Below the pieces are notes generated by a model. That model was not told where the DNA came from, did not search any database, and was given only the letters and a program-made list of their open reading frames with translations. Below are positions 8,091-16,070 of a DNA stretch of 37,408 nt, piece after piece (the stretch's first letter is position 1; every line of letters begins with the position of its first letter). The stretch comes from Candidatus Gemmiger stercorigallinarum. Its GTDB lineage: Bacteria > Bacillota > Clostridia > Oscillospirales > Ruminococcaceae. The stretch spans positions 1-37,408 of the forward strand of contig DWWX01000040.1 of the NCBI GenBank assembly GCA_019119495.1, written 5' to 3'. Position numbers and translations under genes: made by a program.

Positions 8091-9176
8091 ATGAAGGCAA
8101 TCGCCAATTTGAAACAGGGCATGGCAGAATTCAAAGCGATGGACGCCAGGGACAAGCGCAGCAAGGTCGTTGATACCCTGCTGAACAACGCCATCTACAT
8201 TCTGCTGATCATCTTTGTCGTCTTTACTGCCGTACAAAATCCCAACTTTCTGATGCCCAGCTCGCTGGTCAACATCGTCAGCCTGGCGGCTTCCTCGCTG
8301 CCTACTGCGCTGGGCATCGCCGGCTGTATCGTCCTGACCGGCACCGACCTTTCGGCCGGCCGCGTCGTCGGCCTGACCGCCGCCATCTCGGCCGCACTGC
8401 TTCAGGCGTCCGACTGGGCCAACAAAATGTTTGACACCTTGCCCGAAATTCCCATTCCCGTGGTGCTGCTGGCTGTCATTCTGGTGGGCGGCATCATCGG
8501 CCTGGTCAACGGCTTCTTTGTTGCCAAGTTCAGCCTGCATCCCTTTATCGTCACGCTGGCCACGCAGCTGATCGTCTACGGCCTGTTGCTGGAATTCTAT
8601 ATGCTCAACGGCAACAACGGCCAGCCGCTTTCCGGCCTGAGCGATACCTACCGCAACTTTATCACCGGCACCATGTTCCGCATTCCCACCGGCAACGGCC
8701 AGAGCGTTGCCGTACCCTGGTATGTATTGTACGCCGTGATTCTGGTGGCGATCATGTGGTTTGTGTGGAACAAGACCACCTTTGGCAAAAACATGTTTGC
8801 CGTCGGCTCCAACCCGGAAGCCGCCAACGTCTCCGGCGTCAATGTTTTTATGACCACCATGCTGGTGCACACGCTGGCCGGCTGCATGTACGGCATCGAA
8901 GGTTTTATCGAGTCTGCCCGTATCGCATCCAACACCGCCAACACCGGCCTGAACTACGAGTCTGATGCCATCGCGGCCTGCGTCATCGGCGGCGTTTCGT
9001 TCGTCGGCGGCACCGGCAAAATCAGCGGCATCGTGCTGGGCGTCTTTATCCTGCGCATCATTTTTGCCGCGCTGACCATGCTGTCCATCAGCGGCAACAC
9101 CCAGTACATCATCAAGGGCCTGATCATCCTGATCGCCTGCTCCATCGATATGCGCAAGTACCTGGTCAAGAAGTAA
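8091..9176 (+). CDS. mglC: Sugar ABC importer permease
   Basis: This 361-residue polytopic membrane protein of the BPD_transp_2 family (MglC/RbsC type) has about ten hydrophobic segments. Recognisable stretches include GIAGCIVLTGTDLSAGRVVG near the first third and ACVIGGVSFVGGTGKI near the end, both conserved in ribose/galactose permeases. It forms the channel for the MglA ATPase. AGGGAGG lies before the ATG, and the gap to mglA is 16 bp. A soluble stretch of about 40 residues precedes the first membrane helix. Confidence 0.92.
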   Translation: MKAIANLKQGMAEFKAMDARDKRSKVVDTLLNNAIYILLIIFVVFTAVQNPNFLMPSSLVNIVSLAASSLPTALGIAGCIVLTGTDLSAGRVVGLTAAISAALLQASDWANKMFDTLPEIPIPVVLLAVILVGGIIGLVNGFFVAKFSLHPFIVTLATQLIVYGLLLEFYMLNGNNGQPLSGLSDTYRNFITGTMFRIPTGNGQSVAVPWYVLYAVILVAIMWFVWNKTTFGKNMFAVGSNPEAANVSGVNVFMTTMLVHTLAGCMYGIEGFIESARIASNTANTGLNYESDAIAACVIGGVSFVGGTGKISGIVLGVFILRIIFAALTMLSISGNTQYIIKGLIILIACSIDMRKYLVKK

Positions 9177-9200
9177 TCCCTCAAACACCCAAAGGACATT

Positions 9201-9935
9201 ATGAACGATACACCCGAAAAGAACAACGACCTTGCCCCCGCCCCCGCCGCCCCGGCGGAAAGCGCCCCGTCCCGCGGGGACTTCCCGGACGGTGCTGCAG
9301 CGCCGTCCGCAGCGGAGGGAAGCTCCCCGGCCAGCCAGGATGAAGCGCCTCCGGCCGAGAACCCCATGATCAAAAAGCGGTGGTTCGGCCGCGGCATTTA
9401 CGGCAGCAAGGATGTACCCATCCGGATTTTGGACGGCATCATCGCCGCCATGATTGTTGCCGCCGTGGTGCTGACCATCTGGGGCGCCGCCCACAATGGT
9501 TTCAGCATCACCTTTAATACCGGTGTGGATGACATTACCGTGCCGGCGCAGACCGTGCTGCACGGCGAGCTGGTCACCGAGCCGGAAGCGCCGCTGCGTC
9601 CCGGTTACAACCTGGTGGGCTGGAGCACGACCCCTGACCCGGAGGTCAACCTGTGGGATTTTGATTCCTACGAGGTGGAGGGCGATTTCACGCTGTATGC
9701 CGTGTGGGAACCCGCCTCCTTCCCGGTCCGGTTCGACCTGGATGGCGGCACAGTAGACGGCTGGAGCGAGGTTGACCCCATCACCGTGACCTACGGCCAG
9801 GCCTATGGCGCGCTGCCCGTCCCGGAAAAAGAAGGCGCTGTCTTTGCCGGCTGGATGTACAGCGGCCAGATCATTACAGCAGACTCCACCGTCACCATGA
9901 CCGGCGAGCATGTGCTGACCGCCTTGTGGGAGTAA
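9201..9935 (+). CDS. Membrane-anchored protein with InlB-type repeats
   Basis: This 244-residue protein has three parts. A Pro/Ala/Ser/Glu-rich cytoplasmic tail covers residues 1-58. One transmembrane helix lies at about 76-96, preceded by basic KKRWFGRG, so the C-terminus should face outward. Two tandem repeats of the Listeria-Bacteroides (InlB B-repeat) type follow. Repeat one (about 101-170) contains RPGYNLVGWST and FTLYAVWE. Repeat two (about 172-244) contains VRFDLDGGTVDGW, GAVFAGWMYSG and HVLTALWE. These repeats normally sit on cell-surface proteins. It begins 24 bp after mglC and precedes the operon terminator, so it is very likely co-transcribed with the sugar importer. No enzymatic motif is visible and its role is unknown. 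Confidence 0.85.
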   Translation: MNDTPEKNNDLAPAPAAPAESAPSRGDFPDGAAAPSAAEGSSPASQDEAPPAENPMIKKRWFGRGIYGSKDVPIRILDGIIAAMIVAAVVLTIWGAAHNGFSITFNTGVDDITVPAQTVLHGELVTEPEAPLRPGYNLVGWSTTPDPEVNLWDFDSYEVEGDFTLYAVWEPASFPVRFDLDGGTVDGWSEVDPITVTYGQAYGALPVPEKEGAVFAGWMYSGQIITADSTVTMTGEHVLTALWE

Positions 9936-9968
9936 CGACCCCGGCCGGACAAAAAGCCTCACACAAAT

Positions 9969-10020
9969 CTGCCCCCGCGGCCTGCAGAATGCAGCAGCCG
10001 CGGGGGCAGTTCGTCTGTTT
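9969..10020. terminator. Terminator between the mgl operon and the convergent activator gene
   Basis: A perfect 13-bp stem CTGCCCCCGCGGC/GCCGCGGGGGCAG (9969-9981 with 9997-10009) is followed on the plus strand by the mildly T-rich TTCGTCTGTTT. It lies between convergent genes and may serve both, though neither side has a strong T-run. Confidence 0.65.
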
Positions 10021-10066
10021 GGATGTTATCGGGCATTCCAGTGACGGCAGGCCGTCCTATTCCGCC

Positions 10067-11020
10067 TTATTTCACCTTGATGGCGCCGCGCTCGCAGCGG
10101 TTGCCCCAGGCGTCGATCAGCCTGCCGTCCCGGTAGACCAGGATACGCTCGCAGTTGTTGGCGCACTGGCCGCAGTTGCTGGCGCGGGTGACGAACTCCA
10201 TGTCCGCCACGTCGGCGTCGAAGGGCGCCTCCTGCCCGCTGCGGCGCGCCAGGATCGCCACGCCGAACGCGCCCATCAGGTGGCCGTTGGGGTCCACGGT
10301 GACCGGCAGGCCGGTCTCCTTCTCAAAGGCGGCGCGGACGCCGGCGTTTTTGGACACGCCGCCCTGGAACACGATGGGCCCCACGATCTTTTTGCCCTTG
10401 CCCACGTTGTTCAGGTAATTGACGACGACGGCGCGGCACAGCCCCGCGATGATGTCGGTCTTGGAATAGCCGATCTGCGCCTTGTGGACCAGGTCGCTCT
10501 CGGCAAAGACGGTGCAGCGGGCGGCGATGGCGGCGGGGTTCTTGCTTTGCAGCGCGATCTCGCCAAATTCCTCCACCTCCACGCCCAGGCGGCGGGCCTG
10601 GCTGGACAAAAAGCTGCCGGTGCCGGCGGCGCACAGCGTGTTCATGGCGTAGTCCACCACCACGCCGTTCTCGATCAGGATGATCTTGGAGTCCTGGCCG
10701 CCGATCTCAAAGATGGTGCGCACGTCGGGGTACAGCGTGGTGGTGCCCACCGCATGGGCGGTGATCTCGTTTTTGACCACCACGGCGCCCAGCATGGTGC
10801 CCACCAGCTTGCGGGCGCTGCCGGTAGTGCCGGCGGCCACGATCTGGTATCTGCCGGCGTCCAGCTGGCTTTCCAGCGATTTTGCCAGCCGCTTGGTGGC
10901 GCCGATGGGGTCGCCCTCGGTCCACAGGTAGTCGCTGGCCAGAATGTTGTTGTCTGCGTCGAGCACCACGCCCTTGGTCGAGATGGAGCCGATGTCAACG
11001 CCCAGATATGCTTTCTCCAT
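10067..11020 (-). CDS. HgdC-like ATP-dependent activator (2-hydroxyacyl-CoA dehydratase activase family)
   Basis: This 317-residue member of the BcrAD/BadFG ATPase family (COG1924) has the phosphate-binding motif DIGSISTK (9-16) of the actin/hexokinase fold. Cys130 (LCAAGTGSFL) and Cys169 (AARCTVF) are 39 residues apart, exactly the spacing of the two cysteines that hold the subunit-bridging [4Fe-4S] cluster in Acidaminococcus HgdC. Such proteins push an electron into a partner iron-sulfur protein at the cost of ATP. The core ends near residue 260. An extra tail of about 50 residues carries four more cysteines (CGQCANNC at 283-290 and C309), suggesting a second metal site. It is the last gene of a three-gene minus-strand operon, 49 bp after the preceding gene. 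Confidence 0.88.
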   Translation of the reverse strand: MEKAYLGVDIGSISTKGVVLDADNNILASDYLWTEGDPIGATKRLAKSLESQLDAGRYQIVAAGTTGSARKLVGTMLGAVVVKNEITAHAVGTTTLYPDVRTIFEIGGQDSKIILIENGVVVDYAMNTLCAAGTGSFLSSQARRLGVEVEEFGEIALQSKNPAAIAARCTVFAESDLVHKAQIGYSKTDIIAGLCRAVVVNYLNNVGKGKKIVGPIVFQGGVSKNAGVRAAFEKETGLPVTVDPNGHLMGAFGVAILARRSGQEAPFDADVADMEFVTRASNCGQCANNCERILVYRDGRLIDAWGNRCERGAIKVK

Positions 11021-11069
11021 GGTTTGCAGTTCCCTCTTTTTGCGTGTCTTTTGGTGATGTCGTCCTCTT

Positions 11070-12167
11070 TTACCTGCGCTGCTGCTTGCGCATCGAGATC
11101 ATGTCGTAAAAGGCCTCCAGCCGGGTGTTCAGGCCGGTCTCGCTGGTCTGCGTGTCAAAGCTCAGGTACAGGATGGGGATATGGTAGTCGGCGCTGATAT
11201 TCTGCAGCGCCGGGATGGCGTCGATCTCCGGCGTGCAGCCGGACGACTTGACGTGGATGATGCCGTCAAAGCCGGATCTTGCATAGCGCAGCGCCGCGTC
11301 GATGGTGCCCATGGCGGTGGCGCCCATGTCGTAGTGGGCGTAGTCCTTGATGCGGGGCAGCATCTTGCGGCTGCGGTAGTGGTACAGGCAGTTGGAAATG
11401 TCCATCCACCGGTCCACCAGCACCCCCATGCGGGCCAGCTCGCGCTCGATGTCGTGGTTGGAAAAGGGGTCCATGACGGTAAAGAACTCCCCCACCACGC
11501 CCACGCGGATGGGGTGCTTGGGCATGTCGATCTGCTGCGCCTCGATGGCTTTGATGGTGGCCTTGCGCAGGCGGCCGATATCCCGGATGGTGTCGGCCTT
11601 GCGCAGCTGCTCCAGCCAGGAGGTGCGGATGTTTTCCAGCAGGCGCGGGTCGCCGGCAAAGCCGATGCGGCGGCGCACCATCGCGTCGATCTCGTCGATG
11701 GCGTTGACCATGCGCACCGTTTCCAGCGCCGCGGTGGTAAAGCGTTTCATGTCCAGGTCGGGCTTGAGCTGGCGGAACTCGTCCACAAAGGTTTTTGGAT
11801 CGCTGAAATCGCAGGCGGCAAAGTTGATAAAGCGGATGTCCTTGCCCAGGTCCCGCAGCAGCTGCTCGTGCAGCTCGCCGTAATAGCCCAGGCGGCAGGT
11901 GCCGCCGGTCTGGATCAGCGTGTCGGCCCCCAGCTCGATGCACTCAAGAAAGCACCCCAGGTTCAGCTTGAAGGGCGCGCAGACCGAGTCGGGCGAGTAG
12001 CGGGCGCCCACCTCCAGCGTGCGGCGGGTCATCCGCGGCGGCATGACAAAGGTCATGCCCAGGCCCTTTTGGATCAGGTGCTCCATGGCGATGCCGTAGC
12101 TGGCAAACTGCGGGAAGGTGATCTTTGCATCGCGGGGCAGCGGCGCTTGTACATTGGTCACAGGCAT
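11070..12167 (-). CDS. Dehydratase-like subunit related to HgdB/BcrC (COG3580-like)
   Basis: This 365-residue protein resembles the uncharacterised COG3580 relatives of 2-hydroxyglutaryl-CoA dehydratase subunits. A cysteine-rich segment includes SVCAPFKLNLGCFLECIELG and TGGTCRLGYYGE (Cys63, 72, 76, 91). A C-terminal SSGCTPEIDAI plus FDTQTSETGLNTRLEAF stretch matches the end of the HgdB fold. These features suggest it binds an iron-sulfur cluster reduced by the neighbouring activator. The ATG at 12167 overlaps the end of the upstream gene by 10 bp, indicating coupled translation. In many Firmicutes similar segments are fused with an activator in one very long protein; here they are separate. 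Substrate and reaction are unknown. Confidence 0.75.
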   Translation of the reverse strand: MPVTNVQAPLPRDAKITFPQFASYGIAMEHLIQKGLGMTFVMPPRMTRRTLEVGARYSPDSVCAPFKLNLGCFLECIELGADTLIQTGGTCRLGYYGELHEQLLRDLGKDIRFINFAACDFSDPKTFVDEFRQLKPDLDMKRFTTAALETVRMVNAIDEIDAMVRRRIGFAGDPRLLENIRTSWLEQLRKADTIRDIGRLRKATIKAIEAQQIDMPKHPIRVGVVGEFFTVMDPFSNHDIERELARMGVLVDRWMDISNCLYHYRSRKMLPRIKDYAHYDMGATAMGTIDAALRYARSGFDGIIHVKSSGCTPEIDAIPALQNISADYHIPILYLSFDTQTSETGLNTRLEAFYDMISMRKQQRR

Positions 12168-13081
12168 ACCGTACCGTCCTTTCTCAGATGCAGGATGTCG
12201 ATAAAGCTCTCGATGCGGGTCTCCATGCCGGCGGTGGCGTCCTGCCCGTCCAGCGTCATGGACAGGATGGGGATGTTTTTCAGCCGCCGGGTCAGGATCT
12301 CGTCGGTCATCGAGTCCGGCCCGCAGGAAAAACTGGACAGCAGCACGATGCCGTCCACCTTGTCGTGCAGCTGCACGGCGGCGCCGGCCAGCTCCCGGTT
12401 GACCATCCAGGGCATGGTGTCGGTCAGCTCGCAGCCGGCCTGCCAGGCGGCGTCCCGGTCCACCCAGTCGGCGGGGATGGCAATGGCATGGTTTGCCTCG
12501 ATGGCGTCCACCACCGGCCTGCCGATGTAGCGGTCGTAGATGTTGTAGGCGTGGCCGCAGACCAGCACCTTCAATTCCGGCCGGGCCAGCGCGGCGTCCA
12601 GCTTGCGGGCGTTTTCGGCCGCCGCCTGCTGTTCGGCCTGCTTGGCCAGCAGATAGGCGTTGAAGGTCTGCTGCTTTTTGAACCCCAGCTTTTTGCCCAG
12701 CTTGGCAAAGGCTTCCATCTCGCTGTCGCCGCGGCGCACCGCGATGTCGCAGGTCACCAGGCGCACGCCCTCGCTGCGGAAGGTGTTGTACACCACGTCG
12801 GGCAGGGCGCGGAATTTCAGGCAGAACTCTTTGTCGCGGCCCATGTCGGCCATGCGGGGCACAAACACAAAATCGCACTTGTCCAGCAGCCAGGCCACAT
12901 GCCCCAGGTAGATCTTGGCCGAAAGGCAGCTCTCGTCGATGGCGTAGTGGGTGCCCTGGTTCAGGATGGCGCGGTCGGTCCGGGGGCTGACGACGACCTC
13001 GCAGCCCAGCGAGGAGAAGAAGGTTTTCCAAAGCGCGCCGTAGCGGTAATAGTACAGCGCGCGGGGGATGCCGATCCTCAC
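12158..13081 (-). CDS. Dehydratase-like subunit related to HgdB/BcrB (COG3581-like)
   Basis: This 307-residue protein is the first gene of the operon. It starts with RIGIPRALYYYRYGALWKTF and continues DESCLSAKIYLGHVAWLL, both typical of the COG3581/DUF2229 group. It ends with SSFSCGPDSMTDEIL and DGQDATAGMETRIESF, the C-terminal signature shared with 2-hydroxyacyl-CoA dehydratase subunits. Cys52, Cys69 and the CGPDS cysteine are candidate cluster ligands. The GTG at 13081 is preferred because AAAGGGAGG stands 6 bases upstream; an in-frame ATG at 13105 would place that site inside the coding region. It probably pairs with the next product, and together they would be the electron acceptor of the HgdC-like activator. 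Confidence 0.75.
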   Translation of the reverse strand: MRIGIPRALYYYRYGALWKTFFSSLGCEVVVSPRTDRAILNQGTHYAIDESCLSAKIYLGHVAWLLDKCDFVFVPRMADMGRDKEFCLKFRALPDVVYNTFRSEGVRLVTCDIAVRRGDSEMEAFAKLGKKLGFKKQQTFNAYLLAKQAEQQAAAENARKLDAALARPELKVLVCGHAYNIYDRYIGRPVVDAIEANHAIAIPADWVDRDAAWQAGCELTDTMPWMVNRELAGAAVQLHDKVDGIVLLSSFSCGPDSMTDEILTRRLKNIPILSMTLDGQDATAGMETRIESFIDILHLRKDGTVCL

Positions 13082-13177
13082 GGTATGCCTCCCTTTCTGT
13101 ATCAATTCATGCGGTTTGAAAAAGCTCTGTTCCGCTCAAAGAGAAAGGCTCCTGCCTTCTCTCAAAGCTAAATTGGT

Positions 13178-13206
13178 ATTATATCATGCTGTTTTCTGCT
13201 TGTCTT
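13178..13206 (-). promoter_or_regulatory. Promoter of the dehydratase/activator-like operon
   Basis: On the minus strand a perfect -10 TATAAT (13178-13183) lies 17 bp from AAGACA (13201-13206). A leader of about 90 nt follows, with an imperfect hairpin built from two GAGAAAGGC/GCCTTCTC-like arms (13134-13169). Confidence 0.65.
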
Positions 13207-13240
13207 TACCCAAAACGTGACATTTGTGGACATTTTGTGC

Positions 13241-13277
13241 AAAAATGACCCTGCCGGAGCTGCTGTCCGGCAGGGTC
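13241..13277 (-). terminator. Terminator of the MATE gene
   Basis: On the minus strand a perfect 12-bp stem GACCCTGCCGGA/TCCGGCAGGGTC with a 7-base loop is followed by ATTTTTG. It begins just after the MATE stop codon. Confidence 0.85.
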
Positions 13278-13285
13278 TGTGCTTA

Positions 13286-14671
13286 TCATTTCGGATCGGC
13301 CGGGGCCTGTTTCAGCCGGCGCAGGAAACCGGCCAGCGGCACACAGCCCACCAGGTCGGCGATGGCCCAGCCGATGGGGATGGACGCCCAGATACCCGCC
13401 ACGCCCAGCGCCGGGATGGCCGACAGCCCGTAGGCCAGCATCACCCGCAGCCCCAGCGAGATGACGGTAAGCACCACCGACATACCGGGGCGCTCGATGG
13501 CGCGGTAGAAGCCGTACAGCAGGAACAAAAGGCCGATCAGGCAGTAGAAAGCGCCCTCGATGCGCAGGTACTGCACGCCGATGGCCAGGACCTCGGTCTC
13601 GGTGGGCTGCACAAAGATCAGCATCAGCGGCCGGGCCAGCACAAACACCGCCGCGCTGATGGCCGCGCCGAACAGCATGCTGGTCAGGATGGCGCTGCGG
13701 GTGCCGCGGCGGATGCGGCCGCCCTGCCCAGCGCCGTAGTTCTGGGCGATAAAAGTGGAGTAGGCGTTGCCGAAATCCTGCACCGGCATATAAGCAAAGC
13801 TGTCGATCTTGACCGCCGCCGCAAAGGCCGCCATGACCGCCGGGCCAAAGCTGTTGACCCGCCCCTGCACCATCAAAATGCCAAAGTTCATAATGGACTG
13901 CTGCGCCCCGGTGATAAAGGCCAGCCTGAACACATGGCCCGCCCGCGCGCCGTCCCAGCGCAGGTCCTGCCGGCGCAGACGCAGGTCGGGGCGGGTGGCC
14001 AGGGCGTAGACGCACAGGCCGATGCCGGACAGCCACTGGGAGATGACGGTGGCCCAGGCCGCACCCGCCACGCCGGCGTTCAGCCCCAGCACAAAGGCCA
14101 GGTCCAGCACGACGTTGAGCACCGCCGCAAAGCCCAAAAAGAACAGCGGCCGCACCGAGTCCCCCACTGCCCGCAGCATCGAGGCATAGTAATTGTACAA
14201 AAAGGTACCGCCAATGCCAAAAAAGATGGCCCACAGGTATTCCCGCATCAGGTCCCACACTTCCGGCGGCACCTGCAGCAGCGAGAGGATGGGGTCAATG
14301 CCCGCAAACACCCCGATGTTGATGACGGCCGCCACGGCGGCGATCATGACAAAGGACAAAAACACCTCGCTGCGCATGCGGTCGGCGTCGTGCCTGCCGA
14401 AGGAGATGGACACCGCCACCCCTGCGCCCATCGACAGGCCCAGCAGGATGGAGGTGAGAAAGGTCATCAGCGTGTAGGCCGACCCCACCGCCGCCAGCGC
14501 GTCGGCGCCCACAAACTGGCCGACGATCAGGGTGTCGGCCACATTGTACATCTGCTGCAGCAGGTCGCCCAGGATCATCGGCACCGCAAACCGCAAAAGC
14601 GTACCGGTGATGGGGCCTGCGGTCAGGCTGCGGGCTGCGGCGCCCTGCCCTGCTTTGTTTTGCTGTTCCAC
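13286..14671 (-). CDS. MATE-family multidrug/metabolite exporter
   Basis: This 461-residue protein has about twelve hydrophobic segments. The N-terminal signature FAVPMILGDLLQQMYNVADTLIVGQFVG is that of the MATE family (NorM/DinF-like). A second similar half begins after residue 230 (VFRLAFITGAQQSIMNFGILMVQGRVN). MATE proteins expel organic cations or metabolites using a Na+ or H+ gradient. The gene begins with GTG, preceded by GGAGGG, has its own promoter and ends at a clear terminator, so it is a single-gene unit. The substrate cannot be predicted. Confidence 0.92.
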   Translation of the reverse strand: MEQQNKAGQGAAARSLTAGPITGTLLRFAVPMILGDLLQQMYNVADTLIVGQFVGADALAAVGSAYTLMTFLTSILLGLSMGAGVAVSISFGRHDADRMRSEVFLSFVMIAAVAAVINIGVFAGIDPILSLLQVPPEVWDLMREYLWAIFFGIGGTFLYNYYASMLRAVGDSVRPLFFLGFAAVLNVVLDLAFVLGLNAGVAGAAWATVISQWLSGIGLCVYALATRPDLRLRRQDLRWDGARAGHVFRLAFITGAQQSIMNFGILMVQGRVNSFGPAVMAAFAAAVKIDSFAYMPVQDFGNAYSTFIAQNYGAGQGGRIRRGTRSAILTSMLFGAAISAAVFVLARPLMLIFVQPTETEVLAIGVQYLRIEGAFYCLIGLLFLLYGFYRAIERPGMSVVLTVISLGLRVMLAYGLSAIPALGVAGIWASIPIGWAIADLVGCVPLAGFLRRLKQAPADPK

Positions 14672-14703
14672 AGCGTTCCCTCCGTCTTTTCGATCTTCTC
14701 TTT

Positions 14704-14732
14704 ATCATAGCGGGAAAGCCGCCCCCGCGCAA
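14704..14732 (-). promoter_or_regulatory. Promoter of the MATE gene
   Basis: On the minus strand: -35 TTGCGC (14727-14732), 17-bp spacer, -10 TATGAT (14704-14709). The GTG start is about 33 bp from the -10. Confidence 0.6.
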
Positions 14733-14761
14733 GAGGGGGGCGCCCCTGCCGCCCCGGGCGC

Positions 14762-14802
14762 AAAAAAGCCCCGCCAGCGGTGCATGGCCGGCCCGGCGGG
14801 GC
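14762..14802 (-). terminator. Terminator of the YczE-like gene
   Basis: On the minus strand the 8-bp stem GCCCCGCC/GGCGGGGC, with a long GC-rich loop that can pair further, is followed directly by TTTTTTG. Confidence 0.8.
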
Positions 14803-14845
14803 GGATGGGGTCGTTTTGGTCGGCCGGCGGCAAACGGCCCCGGCG

Positions 14846-15502
14846 TCAGGCGGGTTCCAGCCCGGCCAGGCGCTGCATCGGGCGGCGGAACCAGTGGTTG
14901 AACACCGCGATCACCCGGCCGACGCCCACCATCGAGATCACGGTGCCCAGCCCCACGCCGGTCAGCAGGTCGCCGAAGCAGGCCCCCAGCACCAGCGACA
15001 CCGCTAGGCACCCCAAATCGAACAGATTTTTGCACAGCCCCAGCTCCCGCCCCGACCGCCGGGCAATGCTGCTGACAATGCCGTCGCCGGGGTTGGGGAT
15101 CAGCGCCATATCCACCGTCATGGCGGCGCCCACGCCGGTCAGCACAATGGCCAGCATCAGCATGGCCAGGTCGGCGGGCAGGCTGCCGCTTTGGTAAGGG
15201 ATGAACGCCTGGATCAGGTTCATGATACGGGTAAAAACGATGCTGAGGGGGATCTGCAGCAGAAACGTCCAGCTGCGGGCTTTGCCCATAATGACGAACT
15301 GCGCCGCCACAAACAGCACATAGACCAGCAGCGTCAAATCGCCGAAGTTCAGCCCGGTGCCCTGGCTGATGGTAAACGGCACCGACACGATGGCCGAAGC
15401 CCCCAGCCCCGTCATGGAGTTGAGGGTGATCCCCATGGCAAGCACCAGCATCCCCAGCAGATAAAAGAACCAGCGCGGACCGCTGCGCAGACTTCCCTTC
15501 AC
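14846..15502 (-). CDS. YczE/YitT-like integral membrane protein
   Basis: This 218-residue protein has about five or six hydrophobic helices. The opening RWFFYLLGMLVLAMGITLN and the loop AALIPNPGDGIVS-like segment (DMALIPNPGDGIVSSIAR) are typical of the YczE/YyaS/YitT family (COG2364), whose transport role is unproven. Some members sit next to biosynthesis clusters, but none is visible here. A GTG start at 15502 is supported by AAAAGGAG about 8 bases upstream. The gene has its own promoter, overlapping the end of the metal-chaperone gene, and its own terminator. Confidence 0.8.
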   Translation of the reverse strand: MKGSLRSGPRWFFYLLGMLVLAMGITLNSMTGLGASAIVSVPFTISQGTGLNFGDLTLLVYVLFVAAQFVIMGKARSWTFLLQIPLSIVFTRIMNLIQAFIPYQSGSLPADLAMLMLAIVLTGVGAAMTVDMALIPNPGDGIVSSIARRSGRELGLCKNLFDLGCLAVSLVLGACFGDLLTGVGLGTVISMVGVGRVIAVFNHWFRRPMQRLAGLEPA

Positions 15503-15682
15503 ACCAAACGCTCCTTTTTCTTTTCTGCAGGCGACGGCCCGTTTCCGCCCCTTGGGCAGGCTGCCCTGCCCCGTTCCGGAAAAGCCGGCAAGCGCGCCCC
15601 GTCAAAGCCGCTGCCGGCTGTGCGGCAGCCCTTTTGGGGATACGTTCTGTCACGGCGTGGGCGGGGTGGATATTTCTTATTT

Positions 15683-15712
15683 AGTTTAATCTATTTACAA
15701 AGTCGCTGTCAA
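15683..15712 (-). promoter_or_regulatory. Promoter of the YczE-like gene
   Basis: On the minus strand: perfect -35 TTGACA (15707-15712), 18-bp spacer, -10 TAAACT (15683-15688). It begins about 20 bp after the chaperone stop and leaves a leader of about 175 nt in which no recognised riboswitch was seen. The leader includes the stem GCTGCC/GGCAGC near 15610-15630. Confidence 0.55.
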
Positions 15713-15731
15713 TCCCCACCCCGGGCGGCGG

Positions 15732-15986
15732 TCAGCCAAACAGGCCGAAAAACCCCTTTTTGCGGCAGGGTCCGCTCTCGATGCCCAGCACCCGGTAGCC
15801 GGTCGGTTCGATGGCGGCGCGGATCGCCTGCTCGTCCAGCGGCTGCTCCGCCAGGATGACCGTCTGCCCCTTGCTGTGGGAGGATGTGACCTTTTTGACC
15901 GGCAGCGCCCTGCGCACCGCCTCGTTGACGTGGGCCTCGCACATACTGCACTGCATGCCGTCCACTTTGACTGTGATCTGTACCAT
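15732..15986 (-). CDS. Small heavy-metal-associated (CopZ-like) chaperone
   Basis: This 84-residue protein is a single HMA domain with the metal-binding motif GMQCSMC (Cys13 and Cys16) and the ferredoxin-like fold pattern of copper chaperones. It ends with an extra tail, CRKKGFFGLFG. CopZ-type proteins carry Cu(I) to ATPases or repressors in the cytoplasm, but no copper ATPase gene is in the window. The ATG at 15986 is chosen because GGAGG lies 9 bases upstream; a TTG two codons earlier would be too close to that site. The promoter overlaps an inverted repeat that looks like a metal-repressor site, so iron or another metal is also possible. Confidence 0.85.
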   Translation of the reverse strand: MVQITVKVDGMQCSMCEAHVNEAVRRALPVKKVTSSHSKGQTVILAEQPLDEQAIRAAIEPTGYRVLGIESGPCRKKGFFGLFG

Positions 15987-16045
15987 ATCCAAGTGCCTCC
16001 TTTTCTGCGGCCCGGACTTTTTCCGCTGCGTGCGGGCCGCAGTTG

Positions 16046-16059
16046 TTAGCTGCCGCTAA
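16046..16059. promoter_or_regulatory. Possible metal-repressor operator
   Basis: TTAGC-N4-GCTAA is a perfect interrupted inverted repeat placed about +6 to +19 relative to the predicted start of the chaperone transcript, a position where a bound repressor would block transcription. TTAG...CTAA half sites resemble those of DtxR-family (IdeR/MntR-like) regulators. The assignment is inference. Confidence 0.45.
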
Positions 16060-16070
16060 TCAGCAATTTC

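Noticed and set aside
10067-13081. Assignment as a true 2-hydroxyglutaryl-CoA dehydratase or as a double-cubane-cluster protein
   Set aside because: The subunits carry COG3580/COG3581-like features rather than those of the characterised families, and no pathway genes support a substrate.
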